This document shows, one piece after another, positions 53,696 to 62,238 of a DNA stretch of 64,000 nucleotides (positions are counted from its first letter, which is position 1; each line of letters begins with the position of its first letter). A model generated the notes under the pieces. It searched no databases and had not been told where the DNA came from. It saw only the letters and a list, made by a program, of their open reading frames with translations. The stretch covers positions 1 through 64,000 of the forward strand of contig CACWPM010000010.1 in assembly GCA_902762795.1 (NCBI GenBank), written 5' to 3'. The stretch is from Fibrobacter succinogenes. Lineage in GTDB: Bacteria > Fibrobacterota > Fibrobacteria > Fibrobacterales > Fibrobacteraceae. Made by a program: the position numbers and the translations under genes.

Positions 53696-54286
53696 ATGAA
53701 TACACTAGAAGCTATCAAGACACGTCGCAGTACGCGCAAGTTCAAGGCGCAGCCTGTTGAAATCGAAAAATTGCAAGCTATCGCCGAAGCAGGCCGTTTC
53801 GGACCTACAGGCGGAAACTGCCAAACGAACCACTTTTTCGTGATTTCGGATGCGGCGGTGATTGCTAAGCTCAAGGAACTTGTGCAGTCCGCTTTTGCCG
53901 CGATGGAACTCCGCGAAGACCTTTACAAGAGCCTCAAGAATTCCATCACGCTTTCGCGCAAGGGCAATTATTCGTTCTGCTATACGGCGCCTGTGCTTAT
54001 CGTGGTCGCGAACAGAAAGGAATATGGCAACAACATGGCCGATGTCGCCTGCGCTGTCGAGAACATGATGCTTGCCGCAAACGAACTCGACCTCGGCAGT
54101 TGCTACATCAACCAGCTCAAGTGGCTGAACGAGGACCCGACGCTTTTGGAATACTTGCGCAGCCTCGGGCTCAAGGACGACGAACGTGTTTACGCCTCCG
54201 TCGCGATCGGATACGCCGACACCGAGAGCGGACTTCCGAACCGCACCGAAGCTCCCCGCACCGGCAACGAAGTCGTGTTTGTGTAA
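53696..54286 (+). CDS. nitroreductase family protein
   Basis: A 196-aa FMN enzyme. The start ATG 53696 gives the canonical MNTLEAIKTRRSTRKF; the longer frame only adds spacer. Conserved KFKAQPVE, AGRFGPTGGNCQTNHFFV, DVACAVENMMLAANELDLGSCYINQ and SVAIGYADTESGLP. It uses NAD(P)H to reduce quinones, nitro groups or other acceptors; the natural substrate is unknown. A heptamer array starts at the base after the stop codon. Confidence 0.92.
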   Translation: MNTLEAIKTRRSTRKFKAQPVEIEKLQAIAEAGRFGPTGGNCQTNHFFVISDAAVIAKLKELVQSAFAAMELREDLYKSLKNSITLSRKGNYSFCYTAPVLIVVANRKEYGNNMADVACAVENMMLAANELDLGSCYINQLKWLNEDPTLLEYLRSLGLKDDERVYASVAIGYADTESGLPNRTEAPRTGNEVVFV

Positions 54287-54321
54287 GTTAGGGATTAGGT
54301 GATAGGGGGTAGGTAGTAGGG
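54287..54321. repeat. heptamer array after nitroreductase
   Basis: GTTAGGG, ATTAGGT, GATAGGG, GGTAGGT, AGTAGGG: five units starting directly after the TAA. The complement reads CCCTAAC, the same theme as the CCTAA arrays. Confidence 0.85.
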
Positions 54322-54445
54322 AACGCGGTAAGAATCGCCTCGAACGATGTGATGTTTACATCGGATACAACGCAAAGTTTTAATCTGTGTTTATTAATTA
54401 AAAAACTTTATATAGATTAAAACGATGCGAAAGGAGGTGGTTTCC

Positions 54446-57067
54446 GTGGGTGGCTTTTTTAGAAAAATATGTTGCTTGGTCGCTCTTGTTTTGGCGGCTT
54501 TTGTTACGGCTGAGGCTTATACAATCACTTATAACTTGAATGGTGGCGTGAACCATCCGGACAACCCGACGAGTTACGAGGGCTATCTGGGTGATGTGAC
54601 TTTTTATGAGCCTACGCGCGAGGGCCATGTTTTTAAGGGATGGTATTACGAAGTAAATGAATACAGAATTATGCCTGTGGATTACTATTCCCGTTATAAG
54701 CAAACGATGTGGTCGCCAGGCGGATTGGGAAATATTACGCTTTTTGCGATGTGGGAACCTGTTCCGCAAACGCCGCAGCAAGATGAACGTGGGTGCTACC
54801 TTATCCATAATGCAGCGGAACTGTACGGCATTCTTTCTGTATCCAAGAAAAATCAGCTAGAGGATTTTACTAATCCGTTGGACTCCAATTACGGTGTATG
54901 GAACGATTATTTTTTTGACGGGTGCATTTCTCTCCAGAACGATATCGTAGTCAACAGGAACCTTTTAGACAAGGATGGAAAAGTCGTTTCGGATAGCCTC
55001 GTTTGGTGGCCTTTATTTGGCTTTTCGGGAACATTCGAGGGGAATGGTTTCAAAATTTCAGGATTGAGGGCCGAAAATGGCTTGTTTTCTGCAGTCGGGG
55101 AATCGAAAAGCTATGCTGGGAAAAAGACCAGCGTCGTGCGCAACTTGGGTGTGGTTGATTCCTATTTCGCTGAGAGCGAAGCAGGGGGGATTGCAGGGAC
55201 GGTTTATAGCCCAGCGAAATTGATTAATGTTTACTCCGATGCGGTTGTCTATGGAAGCATTTATGGCGGCGGCATAGTGGGTGAAGTTAATTCGACATCG
55301 GTAGCGCAGACAACTTCTTCTCCAAATTTGGTTGAGATAGTAAATGCTTATAGCCTTGGACATGTTCGGGGGGATTATTCTGTTGGCGGAATTGCCGGGA
55401 GCATGAATAATGTTCTCGTGAGAAATGTCTATTTTGCGGGAACGCTAGATGGAATTGAGCGGAATTGTGTTGCTCATTATTTGCTTTACGATATCAATGA
55501 CCCTTATGATAGGGATTTTGGTGTTGACACTCATGTTAAAATTGAAAATAGTTTCTGTTTAGAAACAGGTAAGTCGAATCTGCGCGGTGGTTCTATAGTT
55601 TCGCAAAAACAGTTTGCGGATGGTACTGTGTTCGATCGTCTTTCCAAGGGCGTAAATGGTGGTAGCTGGGCCCAGGAAATCGGCAAGGACGCTTACCCCG
55701 TTCTTAAGGTGGGCAAGTCGAGTATTCATTATGTCTTGAATGGCGGCGTGAACAGCGAGAAGAATCCGTCGGTTTTTCAAGTGGGAGATGCAGCGATTGT
55801 CTTGCAGGATCCGCAAAAGGAAAACGATGTTTTTGAAGGGTGGTTTCAGGACAGCTTGTTCACCCAGAAAGTCGAAGTCGTAAATACGGATAATTATGGA
55901 GAATGGACACTTTATGCCAAATGGAAAGGTAGTTTTCTGGTGACGCGTGTGCTTAATGCCGCTGGGAGTGCCATTGATTTGAAGGGAAATCGCTATTTGG
56001 GGTCTTTGTCGGATTCTGTTGTAACGACCTGGTCGGCTGAGCTAGGAAAGTTTGTTCTGGAAACGGCCTCTCGCGAAGGGTATGATTTCGAAGGCTGGTT
56101 TGCCGATTCCTTGCTTACGAAAAAGATTACGGAAATTCCTGCGGGCAATACGGAGGATGTTACGGTTTACGCCAAGTGGAAACTGGTTGTCTATAAGATT
56201 ACATACCACATGAATGGCGGCATCAACCATCCGGACAATCCGGGAACGTTTACGATTGAAGATTTTCCGGTGCAATTGAAGGCGCCGACTCGCGAAGGGT
56301 TACGCTTTTATGAATGGCTCCCGAGGCCGCTTGGCGGAATGTCGGTAAAATCGATTGACCGAGTCGGGGATGTCGATGTTTATGCAGGATGGATGCCGAT
56401 GCCCAAGGAACCTGCAATGAACGATGACAGTTGCTATAAAATTACGAATAAAGAAGAACTGTATTGGTTCTCTGACTTTGTGAACGAAGCCGATAGCGTA
56501 GATGGTAGATCTTTGGCTTGCGGCACGCTTGAAAACGATATCGTTGTCAATGAACATTTGATCAAGGATTCCATGCCGGACTTGACGCGAGAAGATTATC
56601 TCTTCTGGTATCCCGTTGCATCGCGGTTGAAAGGAGCATCTTATCGTGGAACTATTTATGGGAACGGGCACTCTATTTCGGGTTTGCTGTGGAGTAATGC
56701 TTGTTCTGATGTGAATCGTAATGCCGGGGTCGTCTGTCGATTGGCGTACTCGGCGAAGGTCTTGGATGTTGTCGTGATGGATTCGTATGATGGTCTTAAC
56801 GGACGAGCTTTCGATAACCGAAATGTGACCGTAGAGAATCTTGTGCGTTTGGTGGAAGTGGCGAAAAGCGGCTTGCGGGTGTCTGTAAATGGAAACCGTG
56901 TTTCGCTGTCAGGGCTTGTTGCGGGTCGCCCGTTAATTGTGATGGACGTGCAGGGGCGTGTTTTGCATCGCTTGACGACTCAGCCTTCGATGGTTGTGGA
57001 ATTGCCGAAATCGGGACGTTTCCTCATCCGTTACGGAAGTGTAACCAGGGCTGTTACAATCCGGTGA
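54446..57067 (+). CDS. InlB-repeat and GLUG-repeat surface protein
   Basis: An 873-aa secreted protein. The start is GTG 54446, since AAAGGAGGTGG lies right behind the ATG at 54425 and six bases ahead of the GTG. The signal peptide is FFRKICCLVALVLAAFVTAEA. Listeria-Bacteroides (InlB B-like) repeats occur four times: YTITYNLNGGVNHPDNP..., IHYVLNGGVN..., then one with FEGWFADSLLTKK, and ITYHMNGGINHPDNP. Between them are GLUG-type units (GTFEGNGFKISGLRAENGLF, EAGGIAGTVY, YGGGIVGEV). A sorting-type tail ends the protein (LIVMDVQGRVLHRL ... SVTRAVTIR). Probably an adhesin; its target is unknown. Confidence 0.88.
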   Translation: MGGFFRKICCLVALVLAAFVTAEAYTITYNLNGGVNHPDNPTSYEGYLGDVTFYEPTREGHVFKGWYYEVNEYRIMPVDYYSRYKQTMWSPGGLGNITLFAMWEPVPQTPQQDERGCYLIHNAAELYGILSVSKKNQLEDFTNPLDSNYGVWNDYFFDGCISLQNDIVVNRNLLDKDGKVVSDSLVWWPLFGFSGTFEGNGFKISGLRAENGLFSAVGESKSYAGKKTSVVRNLGVVDSYFAESEAGGIAGTVYSPAKLINVYSDAVVYGSIYGGGIVGEVNSTSVAQTTSSPNLVEIVNAYSLGHVRGDYSVGGIAGSMNNVLVRNVYFAGTLDGIERNCVAHYLLYDINDPYDRDFGVDTHVKIENSFCLETGKSNLRGGSIVSQKQFADGTVFDRLSKGVNGGSWAQEIGKDAYPVLKVGKSSIHYVLNGGVNSEKNPSVFQVGDAAIVLQDPQKENDVFEGWFQDSLFTQKVEVVNTDNYGEWTLYAKWKGSFLVTRVLNAAGSAIDLKGNRYLGSLSDSVVTTWSAELGKFVLETASREGYDFEGWFADSLLTKKITEIPAGNTEDVTVYAKWKLVVYKITYHMNGGINHPDNPGTFTIEDFPVQLKAPTREGLRFYEWLPRPLGGMSVKSIDRVGDVDVYAGWMPMPKEPAMNDDSCYKITNKEELYWFSDFVNEADSVDGRSLACGTLENDIVVNEHLIKDSMPDLTREDYLFWYPVASRLKGASYRGTIYGNGHSISGLLWSNACSDVNRNAGVVCRLAYSAKVLDVVVMDSYDGLNGRAFDNRNVTVENLVRLVEVAKSGLRVSVNGNRVSLSGLVAGRPLIVMDVQGRVLHRLTTQPSMVVELPKSGRFLIRYGSVTRAVTIR

Positions 57068-57169
57068 TTTTTGCTATCTTTGCATCGTCTTGGCGATTCC
57101 TAGTGCTTTCTATACCTCAAAGAATGCCGAAGGCAACCGACCTCAAACCTCATAGCTTGCGGGTTCATT

Positions 57170-57736
57170 ATGGATTTTAAGAAAATGGAAGACGGCTTCC
57201 GGATGATTCTGGAAGGCATGGGCGAAGACCCGAACCGCGAAGGACTTATCGATACGCCGAAGCGCGTTGCAAAGATGTACGCCGAACTCATGACGAGCCT
57301 TACGGGCGAAATGAAGGCCGAGGATATCCTCAAGACGCGTTTCCACGAGAAGTACGACGAAATGATCATCGTGCCGGACATCCAGTTTGCGAGCATGTGC
57401 GAACACCACTTTTTGCCGTTCACGGGCAAGGCGCACGTGGCTTACATCCCGGGCGATTGCGTGGTCGGCCTTTCCAAGATTCCCCGCGTGGTGGAATTTT
57501 ACGCCCGCATGCCGCAAATTCAGGAACGCATGACGCGCCAGATTGCGGAACTCATCCAGAAGGTCTTGCAGCCGAAAGGCGTTGCCGTGGTGCTCGAAGC
57601 GTCTCACATGTGCATGACGATGCGCGGTGTGAAAAAGCCGGGTGCCATGATGGTGACCACACAGCTCCTCGGGCGTTTCAAGACGGACGAGAAGACTCGC
57701 GCCGAGTTCATGTCCCGTATCTATGCTCCGAGGTAA
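57170..57736 (+). CDS. folE: GTP cyclohydrolase I
   Basis: A 188-aa cytoplasmic enzyme that turns GTP into dihydroneopterin triphosphate, the first step of folate synthesis. Zinc ligands Cys and His in MCEHHFLPF and the later Cys in [13 protein letters not shown] are present. The family blocks [33 protein letters not shown] and TTQLLGRF are complete. Start ATG 57170. Terminator at 57774. Confidence 0.97.
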   Translation: MDFKKMEDGFRMILEGMGEDPNREGLIDTPKRVAKMYAELMTSLTGEMKAEDILKTRFHEKYDEMIIVPDIQFASMCEHHFLPFTGKAHVAYIPGDCVVGLSKIPRVVEFYARMPQIQERMTRQIAELIQKVLQPKGVAVVLEASHMCMTMRGVKKPGAMMVTTQLLGRFKTDEKTRAEFMSRIYAPR

Positions 57737-57773
57737 TTTCGTAAATTCTACCGAAGGTGCGATTTAGCGATAA

Positions 57774-57800
57774 AAAAAATCCGGCATGACCGGATTTTTT
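57774..57800. terminator. bidirectional intrinsic terminator
   Basis: AAAAAATCCGG / CCGGATTTTTT with a CATGA loop. It separates folE (plus) from the small lipoprotein gene (minus). Confidence 0.88.
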
Positions 57801-57818
57801 TGTCTTTTTAAGAACGCG

Positions 57819-58226
57819 TTATTTTGTTATGTACATCCAAATTTTTTTTTCAGGATCGAAGGCGTGTTCAAAGAAGATAATGTCGTTTCCGTTTTTCTGT
57901 AGAAAATTCATTTCTGTTGCGACCTGATTATTTGAAAATTGCCTGGATTCCAGGAATTCTCTGATCTCGGTGGAAGATACGCCATTTTGAACTTGATAAT
58001 CCGAGAGAGTGTTTTCGTGTAGATAGCTTCTTATGGTGTATATTTCGTTGTAATTTACAATGGTGATATTTTGGACTTTGTTCATTGCCGAATTGTACGT
58101 GTCCGTCGAAACGGCTCCTAATTCGATCTTGTAGAATTCTTCGTTGCTGGATGTAGAGTTGTCGCAACTAGAAAGACACAGCAGGCAAAATGAAAGGATA
58201 AAAAGCAGTGAGAAAATTTTTTTCAT
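57819..58226 (-). CDS. small lipoprotein of unknown function
   Basis: A 135-aa protein from ATG 58226 behind GAGGAACC. The lipobox LSSC follows a strongly hydrophobic signal (IFSLLFILSFCLLCL). The mature part opens DNSTSSNEE and is a soluble alpha/beta domain ending FDPEKKIWMYITK, with a central SSTEIREFLESRQFSNNQV helix. No family recognised. The longer open frame upstream overlaps AT-rich spacer. Confidence 0.75.
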   Translation of the reverse strand: MKKIFSLLFILSFCLLCLSSCDNSTSSNEEFYKIELGAVSTDTYNSAMNKVQNITIVNYNEIYTIRSYLHENTLSDYQVQNGVSSTEIREFLESRQFSNNQVATEMNFLQKNGNDIIFFEHAFDPEKKIWMYITK

Positions 58227-58424
58227 GCGGTTCCTCTTTTTGGGGAATGGATGCTCCAAATATATATAATTTGCTCTAGATTTACATATTTGCAAAAGAA
58301 CTCCTTTTGTTTGCCATGCATGGATTTTTTGTCCATAGAACGTGTTTCGTGGTTGTAATCGCGTGACTTTTTTAGGGGTATTTTAAAAATGAATGGGGCG
58401 AAGTTTTGGAAAGAGGAGTACAAT

Positions 58425-59693
58425 ATGAAATCAAAAATCTTAAAGTGCGCTGTTTTGGCAGCTACTCTTGCCTTTATTAATTGCGGGGACGAATCTTCGA
58501 CTTCGCCAACATCCGATGACATTTCGGTAAATTCTTCAAGTTCCGATGCCGCAAATTTTCCTAATTCGAAGGCGAGTTCGTCTTCTGTTTCGGGGGAGCT
58601 TGGTGGCTCGGGTTTGGACGTTTCGTCGAGTTCTGGTGTGGATCAGCCGGGTTCCAGTGCCGATACGCCTGCGTCCAGTGGGGACGTTGCACAGGGGTCT
58701 AGCAGCTCTGTCGCTGATCCTTGGGGTGACCCTTGCGCGGCTTCCAGCCAGCCGAACGCCTGTGGTGATGATCCGAAATCCAGTTCCGGTAAGGCTCCTG
58801 CCGTAAGTTCCAGCTCCGAGAAGGCTCCATCTTCTAGCTCTGCAAAGGTCGAAAGCTCTAGCTCCGAAAAGAAGGTGGAATCCAGTTCTAGCGAAGCGCC
58901 TGCCCCGAAGGGCATTTTCCTTGCAGAAGGAAAGGAAGAAGAAAAGGACCTGATGAAGGTCGTTTACAAGACAAATACCGGTTGGGACCGCGCTGGAATC
59001 CTTGCCTATCCGGAAAAACTCTCAGATACGCAAAAGCATGGTATTGTTGTATGGGGACCGGGCGGCGGTACAGAACCGGGTGCGTACGAAGGTATGATCC
59101 GTAGACTTGCCTCTCACGGCTTTGTGGTGATTGCTCTTAAGGAATCTCCGGGTGATGCGAGCCAGGCGATAAAGGCTCTCGACTGGATGGACCAGCAGAA
59201 TAAGGATTCCAACAGTCCGCTTTATGGCAAGCTCGACATGAACACGGTTGGTTGTTCTGGTCACTCCATGGGCGGTCTCGAATCCGAACAGGCCGTCATC
59301 AAGGACAAGCGCGTCTTGACTGCGTTCTTGAACAACAGTGGCGACTGGAATGGCGCCGGTGCAAATAAAGTAGCGAAAGACCGCTCGATTGCCATTCTCT
59401 TCGGTGAAGTTGGCATGGAAAAGGACAACGCAAAGAACGACTATAATAACGCTGGCGTGAAGGCCCCGGCATGTCTCATTGAAATGACGGGCGGCCCGCG
59501 CAATTCCGAAGGCGGTTACGGTCATGGCTCCGGCTCTTGGGATGGCATGGCGGCAACGGTTGCCTGGATGCGCTGGCATCTCGGTGGCGAAACGGAACGC
59601 AAGGCCGATTTCGTTGGGTCCAGTGGCAAGTATATCGATGGCAATATCATCGGCAAACAGGGCAAGTGGAAAACCCAATGTAAGAATTTCTAG
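58425..59693 (+). CDS. Ser-linker lipoprotein, alpha/beta hydrolase
   Basis: A 422-aa protein from ATG 58425 after AAGAGGAG. Lipobox AFINC, then about 140 residues of Ser/Ala/Pro linker (SSSSDAA, SSGVDQPGSS, SSSEKAPSSSSAK), then an alpha/beta hydrolase of about 255 residues. The nucleophile elbow is CSGHSMGG, preceded by the oxyanion region WGPGGGTEPG. The His is probably the one in GGYGHGSGSWDGM. The fold is closest to the chlorophyllase/PET-hydrolase/acetylxylan-esterase group; polymer or acetyl ester cleavage at the surface is likely. A deleted second copy lies downstream. Confidence 0.85.
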   Translation: MKSKILKCAVLAATLAFINCGDESSTSPTSDDISVNSSSSDAANFPNSKASSSSVSGELGGSGLDVSSSSGVDQPGSSADTPASSGDVAQGSSSSVADPWGDPCAASSQPNACGDDPKSSSGKAPAVSSSSEKAPSSSSAKVESSSSEKKVESSSSEAPAPKGIFLAEGKEEEKDLMKVVYKTNTGWDRAGILAYPEKLSDTQKHGIVVWGPGGGTEPGAYEGMIRRLASHGFVVIALKESPGDASQAIKALDWMDQQNKDSNSPLYGKLDMNTVGCSGHSMGGLESEQAVIKDKRVLTAFLNNSGDWNGAGANKVAKDRSIAILFGEVGMEKDNAKNDYNNAGVKAPACLIEMTGGPRNSEGGYGHGSGSWDGMAATVAWMRWHLGGETERKADFVGSSGKYIDGNIIGKQGKWKTQCKNF

Positions 59694-59717
59694 AACTTCC
59701 ACACTCCAATAACCAAA

Positions 59718-59751
59718 CGTCTCGATCAGACAGGTCGAGACGCTTTCTTTT
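59718..59751 (+). terminator. intrinsic terminator of the hydrolase gene
   Basis: CGTCTCGA / TCGAGACG stem with a 9-base loop, then CTTTCTTTTT. Confidence 0.85.
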
Positions 59752-59956
59752 TGTTTGCCTTAGCGCGCACTAGATTCATTGTCCCGGTTTAATGGGCGAA
59801 TTTGATTTTCATGTGCAATGATTTGTGATTTTATATAAATTAAATAATTTTACTCTTTGGATTTTTTATCCATATGACTTTATTCTAAACGTTAAAAAAA
59901 TGCTGAATAATTAAATAATTTCTAGTCAGGTTAAGGGTACAACAGGAGAACAAAAA

Positions 59957-60117
59957 ATGAAATCTAAACTTTTTAAAATGATGGCGTTGGCCAGGGCAAT
60001 GAATGCCAGCAGGGCGAATGCGGCTGGGGTCATGGCTCCGGTCCGTGGGGCGGCATGGCGGCAACGGTTGCCTGGATGCGTTGGCATCTCGGTGGCGAAG
60101 AATTTCTAATAGTGTAA
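59957..60117 (+). pseudogene. deleted tandem copy of the hydrolase gene
   Basis: Its own ribosome site AACAGGAG leads to an ATG and MKSKLFKMMALA, matching the signal start of the gene upstream (MKSKILKCAVLA). After about 12 codons the sequence jumps to the last part of the hydrolase. In a second phase it reads GHGSGPWGGMAATVAWMRWHLGGEE, nearly identical to GHGSGSWDGMAATVAWMRWHLGGE, and keeps the catalytic-type His. Some 1.1 kb is missing. The downstream terminator is also duplicated (60143). It is thus a remnant of a tandem duplication, not a new small gene, though a 50-aa peptide could be made in the first frame. Confidence 0.85.
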
Positions 60118-60142
60118 TTTCTTAAACACTCCAAACACCAAG

Positions 60143-60176
60143 CGTCTCGATCCTTGTGGTCGAGGCGTTTGTTTTG
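60143..60176 (+). terminator. terminator duplicated with the remnant
   Basis: CGTCTCGA / TCGAGGCG (one G-T pair) with a 9-base loop, then TTTGTTTTG. Clearly related to 59718-59751. Confidence 0.75.
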
Positions 60177-60228
60177 TATTGTGAAAAGTTTTGTGAGAAA
60201 ATTGGTTTGTTATTGAAATGAATAATAA

Positions 60229-60289
60229 TTCTCTTATTTTAAAGAGAAAACTATGTATTTAATATCTATTCTTAAAATTTAAAGAGATA
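60229..60289. promoter_or_regulatory. operator-like repeats upstream of hipB-hipA
   Basis: The palindrome TTCTCTT-6-AAGAGAA (60229-60248) is followed by a second site TATCT...AGATA (60263-60289). The 10-mer TTTAAAGAGA occurs in both, at 60238 and 60278, exactly 40 bp apart on the same strand. HipB proteins bind paired palindromes to repress their own operon, so these are good candidates. Confidence 0.5.
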
Positions 60290-60345
60290 ATAATTGTGTT
60301 TTTTGAAAAAAATTAGTATATTGATGATAAACGGAGGGTGTATTT

Positions 60346-60786
60346 ATGGAAATGCTCCATGCGCGATATTCAGCACAGACGGATGAATCGGCTCTTGCTC
60401 TTTTGGGTAGGCGTTTGGCTGCGTTTAGAGTAAGGAACAACTGGACTCAGGCGGATCTCGCAAAAAAAGCGGGAGTGGGCAAGGGAACTGTAGAGCGCAT
60501 TGAGCGTGGTGAATCTGTACAGGTCTTGAACTTGGTCAAGGTGTTGCGGGCATGTGGCAATTTGGATGTGTTCTTGAGCATATTCCCTGCTGAAACACCT
60601 TCTCCGATGCAATTTTTGTACATGGGCAAAATGAAGACCCGTCGGCGAGCTAGAACATTGGGTAAAAAGTTTCGGGGAGACAAAGTTGTTGCGGATAATT
60701 TCGCTGAATATGCTGCTCTTGGCGATGTTTCCGATGGCGATACGCATGGGCGCAAAGCGGCTTGGGTTTGGGATGAGGACAAGTAG
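60346..60786 (+). CDS. hipB: HipB-like antitoxin / XRE regulator
   Basis: A 146-aa DNA-binding protein. The HTH lies at about 20-70 (LGRRLAAFRVRNNWTQADLAKKAGVGKGTVERIERGE, helix-turn-helix by eye). A basic stretch KTRRRARTLGKKFRGD (about 96-111) and an acidic tail follow, so it is longer than E. coli HipB (about 88 aa) and may reach its partner through the tail. Good ribosome site GGAGGG. It is 9 bp upstream of hipA, as in HipBA modules. It probably represses the operon and neutralises the kinase. Confidence 0.85.
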   Translation: MEMLHARYSAQTDESALALLGRRLAAFRVRNNWTQADLAKKAGVGKGTVERIERGESVQVLNLVKVLRACGNLDVFLSIFPAETPSPMQFLYMGKMKTRRRARTLGKKFRGDKVVADNFAEYAALGDVSDGDTHGRKAAWVWDEDK

Positions 60787-60795
60787 CGGTAAAAT

Positions 60796-62091
60796 ATGAT
60801 TGCAATTGAAGTCAAGCTTTGGGGGACTACCATCGGGGCACTTTCGATGGGTGAGGGCGAGGCGGTTGCCCAGTTTGAATACGCTCCGGATTTTGTCGGG
60901 GCGGGTGTGGAGCCTTCGCCGATTATGATGCCTGTGTCCAAGCAGATTTATTCGTTCCCGTTGCTTTCGCGGACGTTCCATGGCTTGCCGGGACTCTTTG
61001 CGGACTCTCTACCAGATAAGTTTGGCAATAAGATTATTGACTCTTGGCTCATGCGGCAAGGACGCGATCCCGGAAGCTTTACCGCGCTCGAACGCCTTTG
61101 TTATACGGGGAACCGCGGTATGGGAGCGTTGGAGTTTTTGCCTTTGCTAGGCCCCGGTTCCAAAGAAAGCGAATCGTTGGATGTCGAAAATTTGAGAACC
61201 TTTGCGGCCGAAGTCTTGGACCGGCGAAAAAGTTTCTTGACAAAATCGCTGAGCAAAAAAAAACAAAAGTCCTTTGAAGAAATTCTTCGCATAGGAACTT
61301 CGGCTGGCGGCGCCCGTGCAAAAATTCTCGTGGCGTACGACGAGAAAACTGGCGAGATGCGCTCGGGACAAGTGGCAGTTTCGCCCGAATTCGGTTACTG
61401 GCTTTTGAAACTAGATGATGTCGAGAATAATAGCGATAAGGAATCCGCCGACCTGTTCGGTTACGGCGTTATCGAATACACGTATTCGCAGATGGTGAAG
61501 GCCGCGGGCATCGACATGACGGAATGCAGACTTTATGAATGTTCTGGTCATAAGCATTTTATGACGCGGCGATTTGACCGTCTGGATGGCGGGAAAAAAT
61601 TGCATTACCAGTCGCTTTGCGGACTTGCCCATTACGATTTTAATTTGCCCGGAGCGTATAGTTACGAACAGGCGTTGGACATTGTCAAACGGCTCGGTTT
61701 GGGTTACGACGCCCTGGAAGAAATGTATCGCCGAGCGGTGTTCAATATATTTGCGCGGAACCAGGATGACCATGCGAAAAATATCGGGTTCCTCATGGAC
61801 AAGCGTGGCGTGTGGACTCTTGCTCCGGCGTTCGACATGACTTACGCTTTCAATCCAGAGGGCGCATGGACGGGCTCGCACCAGATGACGTTCAACGGAA
61901 AACGCGGCGGTTTTGCTCTTGACGATTTTAAGGCGGTTGCGAAATTTGCGGGGCTAAAACAGGGGCGTTTTAAGAAAATCCTTGCTGAAGTCGAGGGCGC
62001 TGTGCGCCAGTGGCCAAAGCTTGCCAAGCAAAATGGCGTCCCGGCAAGGATTATTCGCGATATTGAAAAAATGCAAGAATTTGTAAAGTGA
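60796..62091 (+). CDS. hipA: HipA-like Ser/Thr kinase toxin
   Basis: A 431-aa kinase of the HipA family, known in E. coli to phosphorylate glutamyl-tRNA synthetase and cause dormancy. The N-terminal subdomain (VKLWGTTIGALSMGE, LPGLFADSLPDKFG) is typical. ATP-loop-type GTSAGGARAKILVAYD lies near 172, the catalytic loop NQDDHAKNIGF at about 322-332, and the metal site PAFDMTYA. All key residues are present, so it should be active. A run of nine A (61255-61263) inside the gene could slip. The target is unknown. Confidence 0.9.
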   Translation: MIAIEVKLWGTTIGALSMGEGEAVAQFEYAPDFVGAGVEPSPIMMPVSKQIYSFPLLSRTFHGLPGLFADSLPDKFGNKIIDSWLMRQGRDPGSFTALERLCYTGNRGMGALEFLPLLGPGSKESESLDVENLRTFAAEVLDRRKSFLTKSLSKKKQKSFEEILRIGTSAGGARAKILVAYDEKTGEMRSGQVAVSPEFGYWLLKLDDVENNSDKESADLFGYGVIEYTYSQMVKAAGIDMTECRLYECSGHKHFMTRRFDRLDGGKKLHYQSLCGLAHYDFNLPGAYSYEQALDIVKRLGLGYDALEEMYRRAVFNIFARNQDDHAKNIGFLMDKRGVWTLAPAFDMTYAFNPEGAWTGSHQMTFNGKRGGFALDDFKAVAKFAGLKQGRFKKILAEVEGAVRQWPKLAKQNGVPARIIRDIEKMQEFVK

Positions 62092-62206
62092 TGAAAGAGA
62101 CAATTCAATGGTTTGCCTCTGTGAAACTATTGAATTTCAGGGTGTAAATTTTTAATATTGTCAGCGGAAACAGTTTGCAGGCTGTTCTTCATGAACATGC
62201 TTCACA

Positions 62207-62227
62207 AACCACTAACCACTAACCACT
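62207..62227. repeat. heptamer array upstream of glycogen synthase
   Basis: AACCACT three times, perfect, ending 11 bp before the ATG at 62239. The complement AGTGGTT is the unit of the ackA array at 42390. Confidence 0.9.
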
Positions 62228-62238
62228 GATTATCAATC

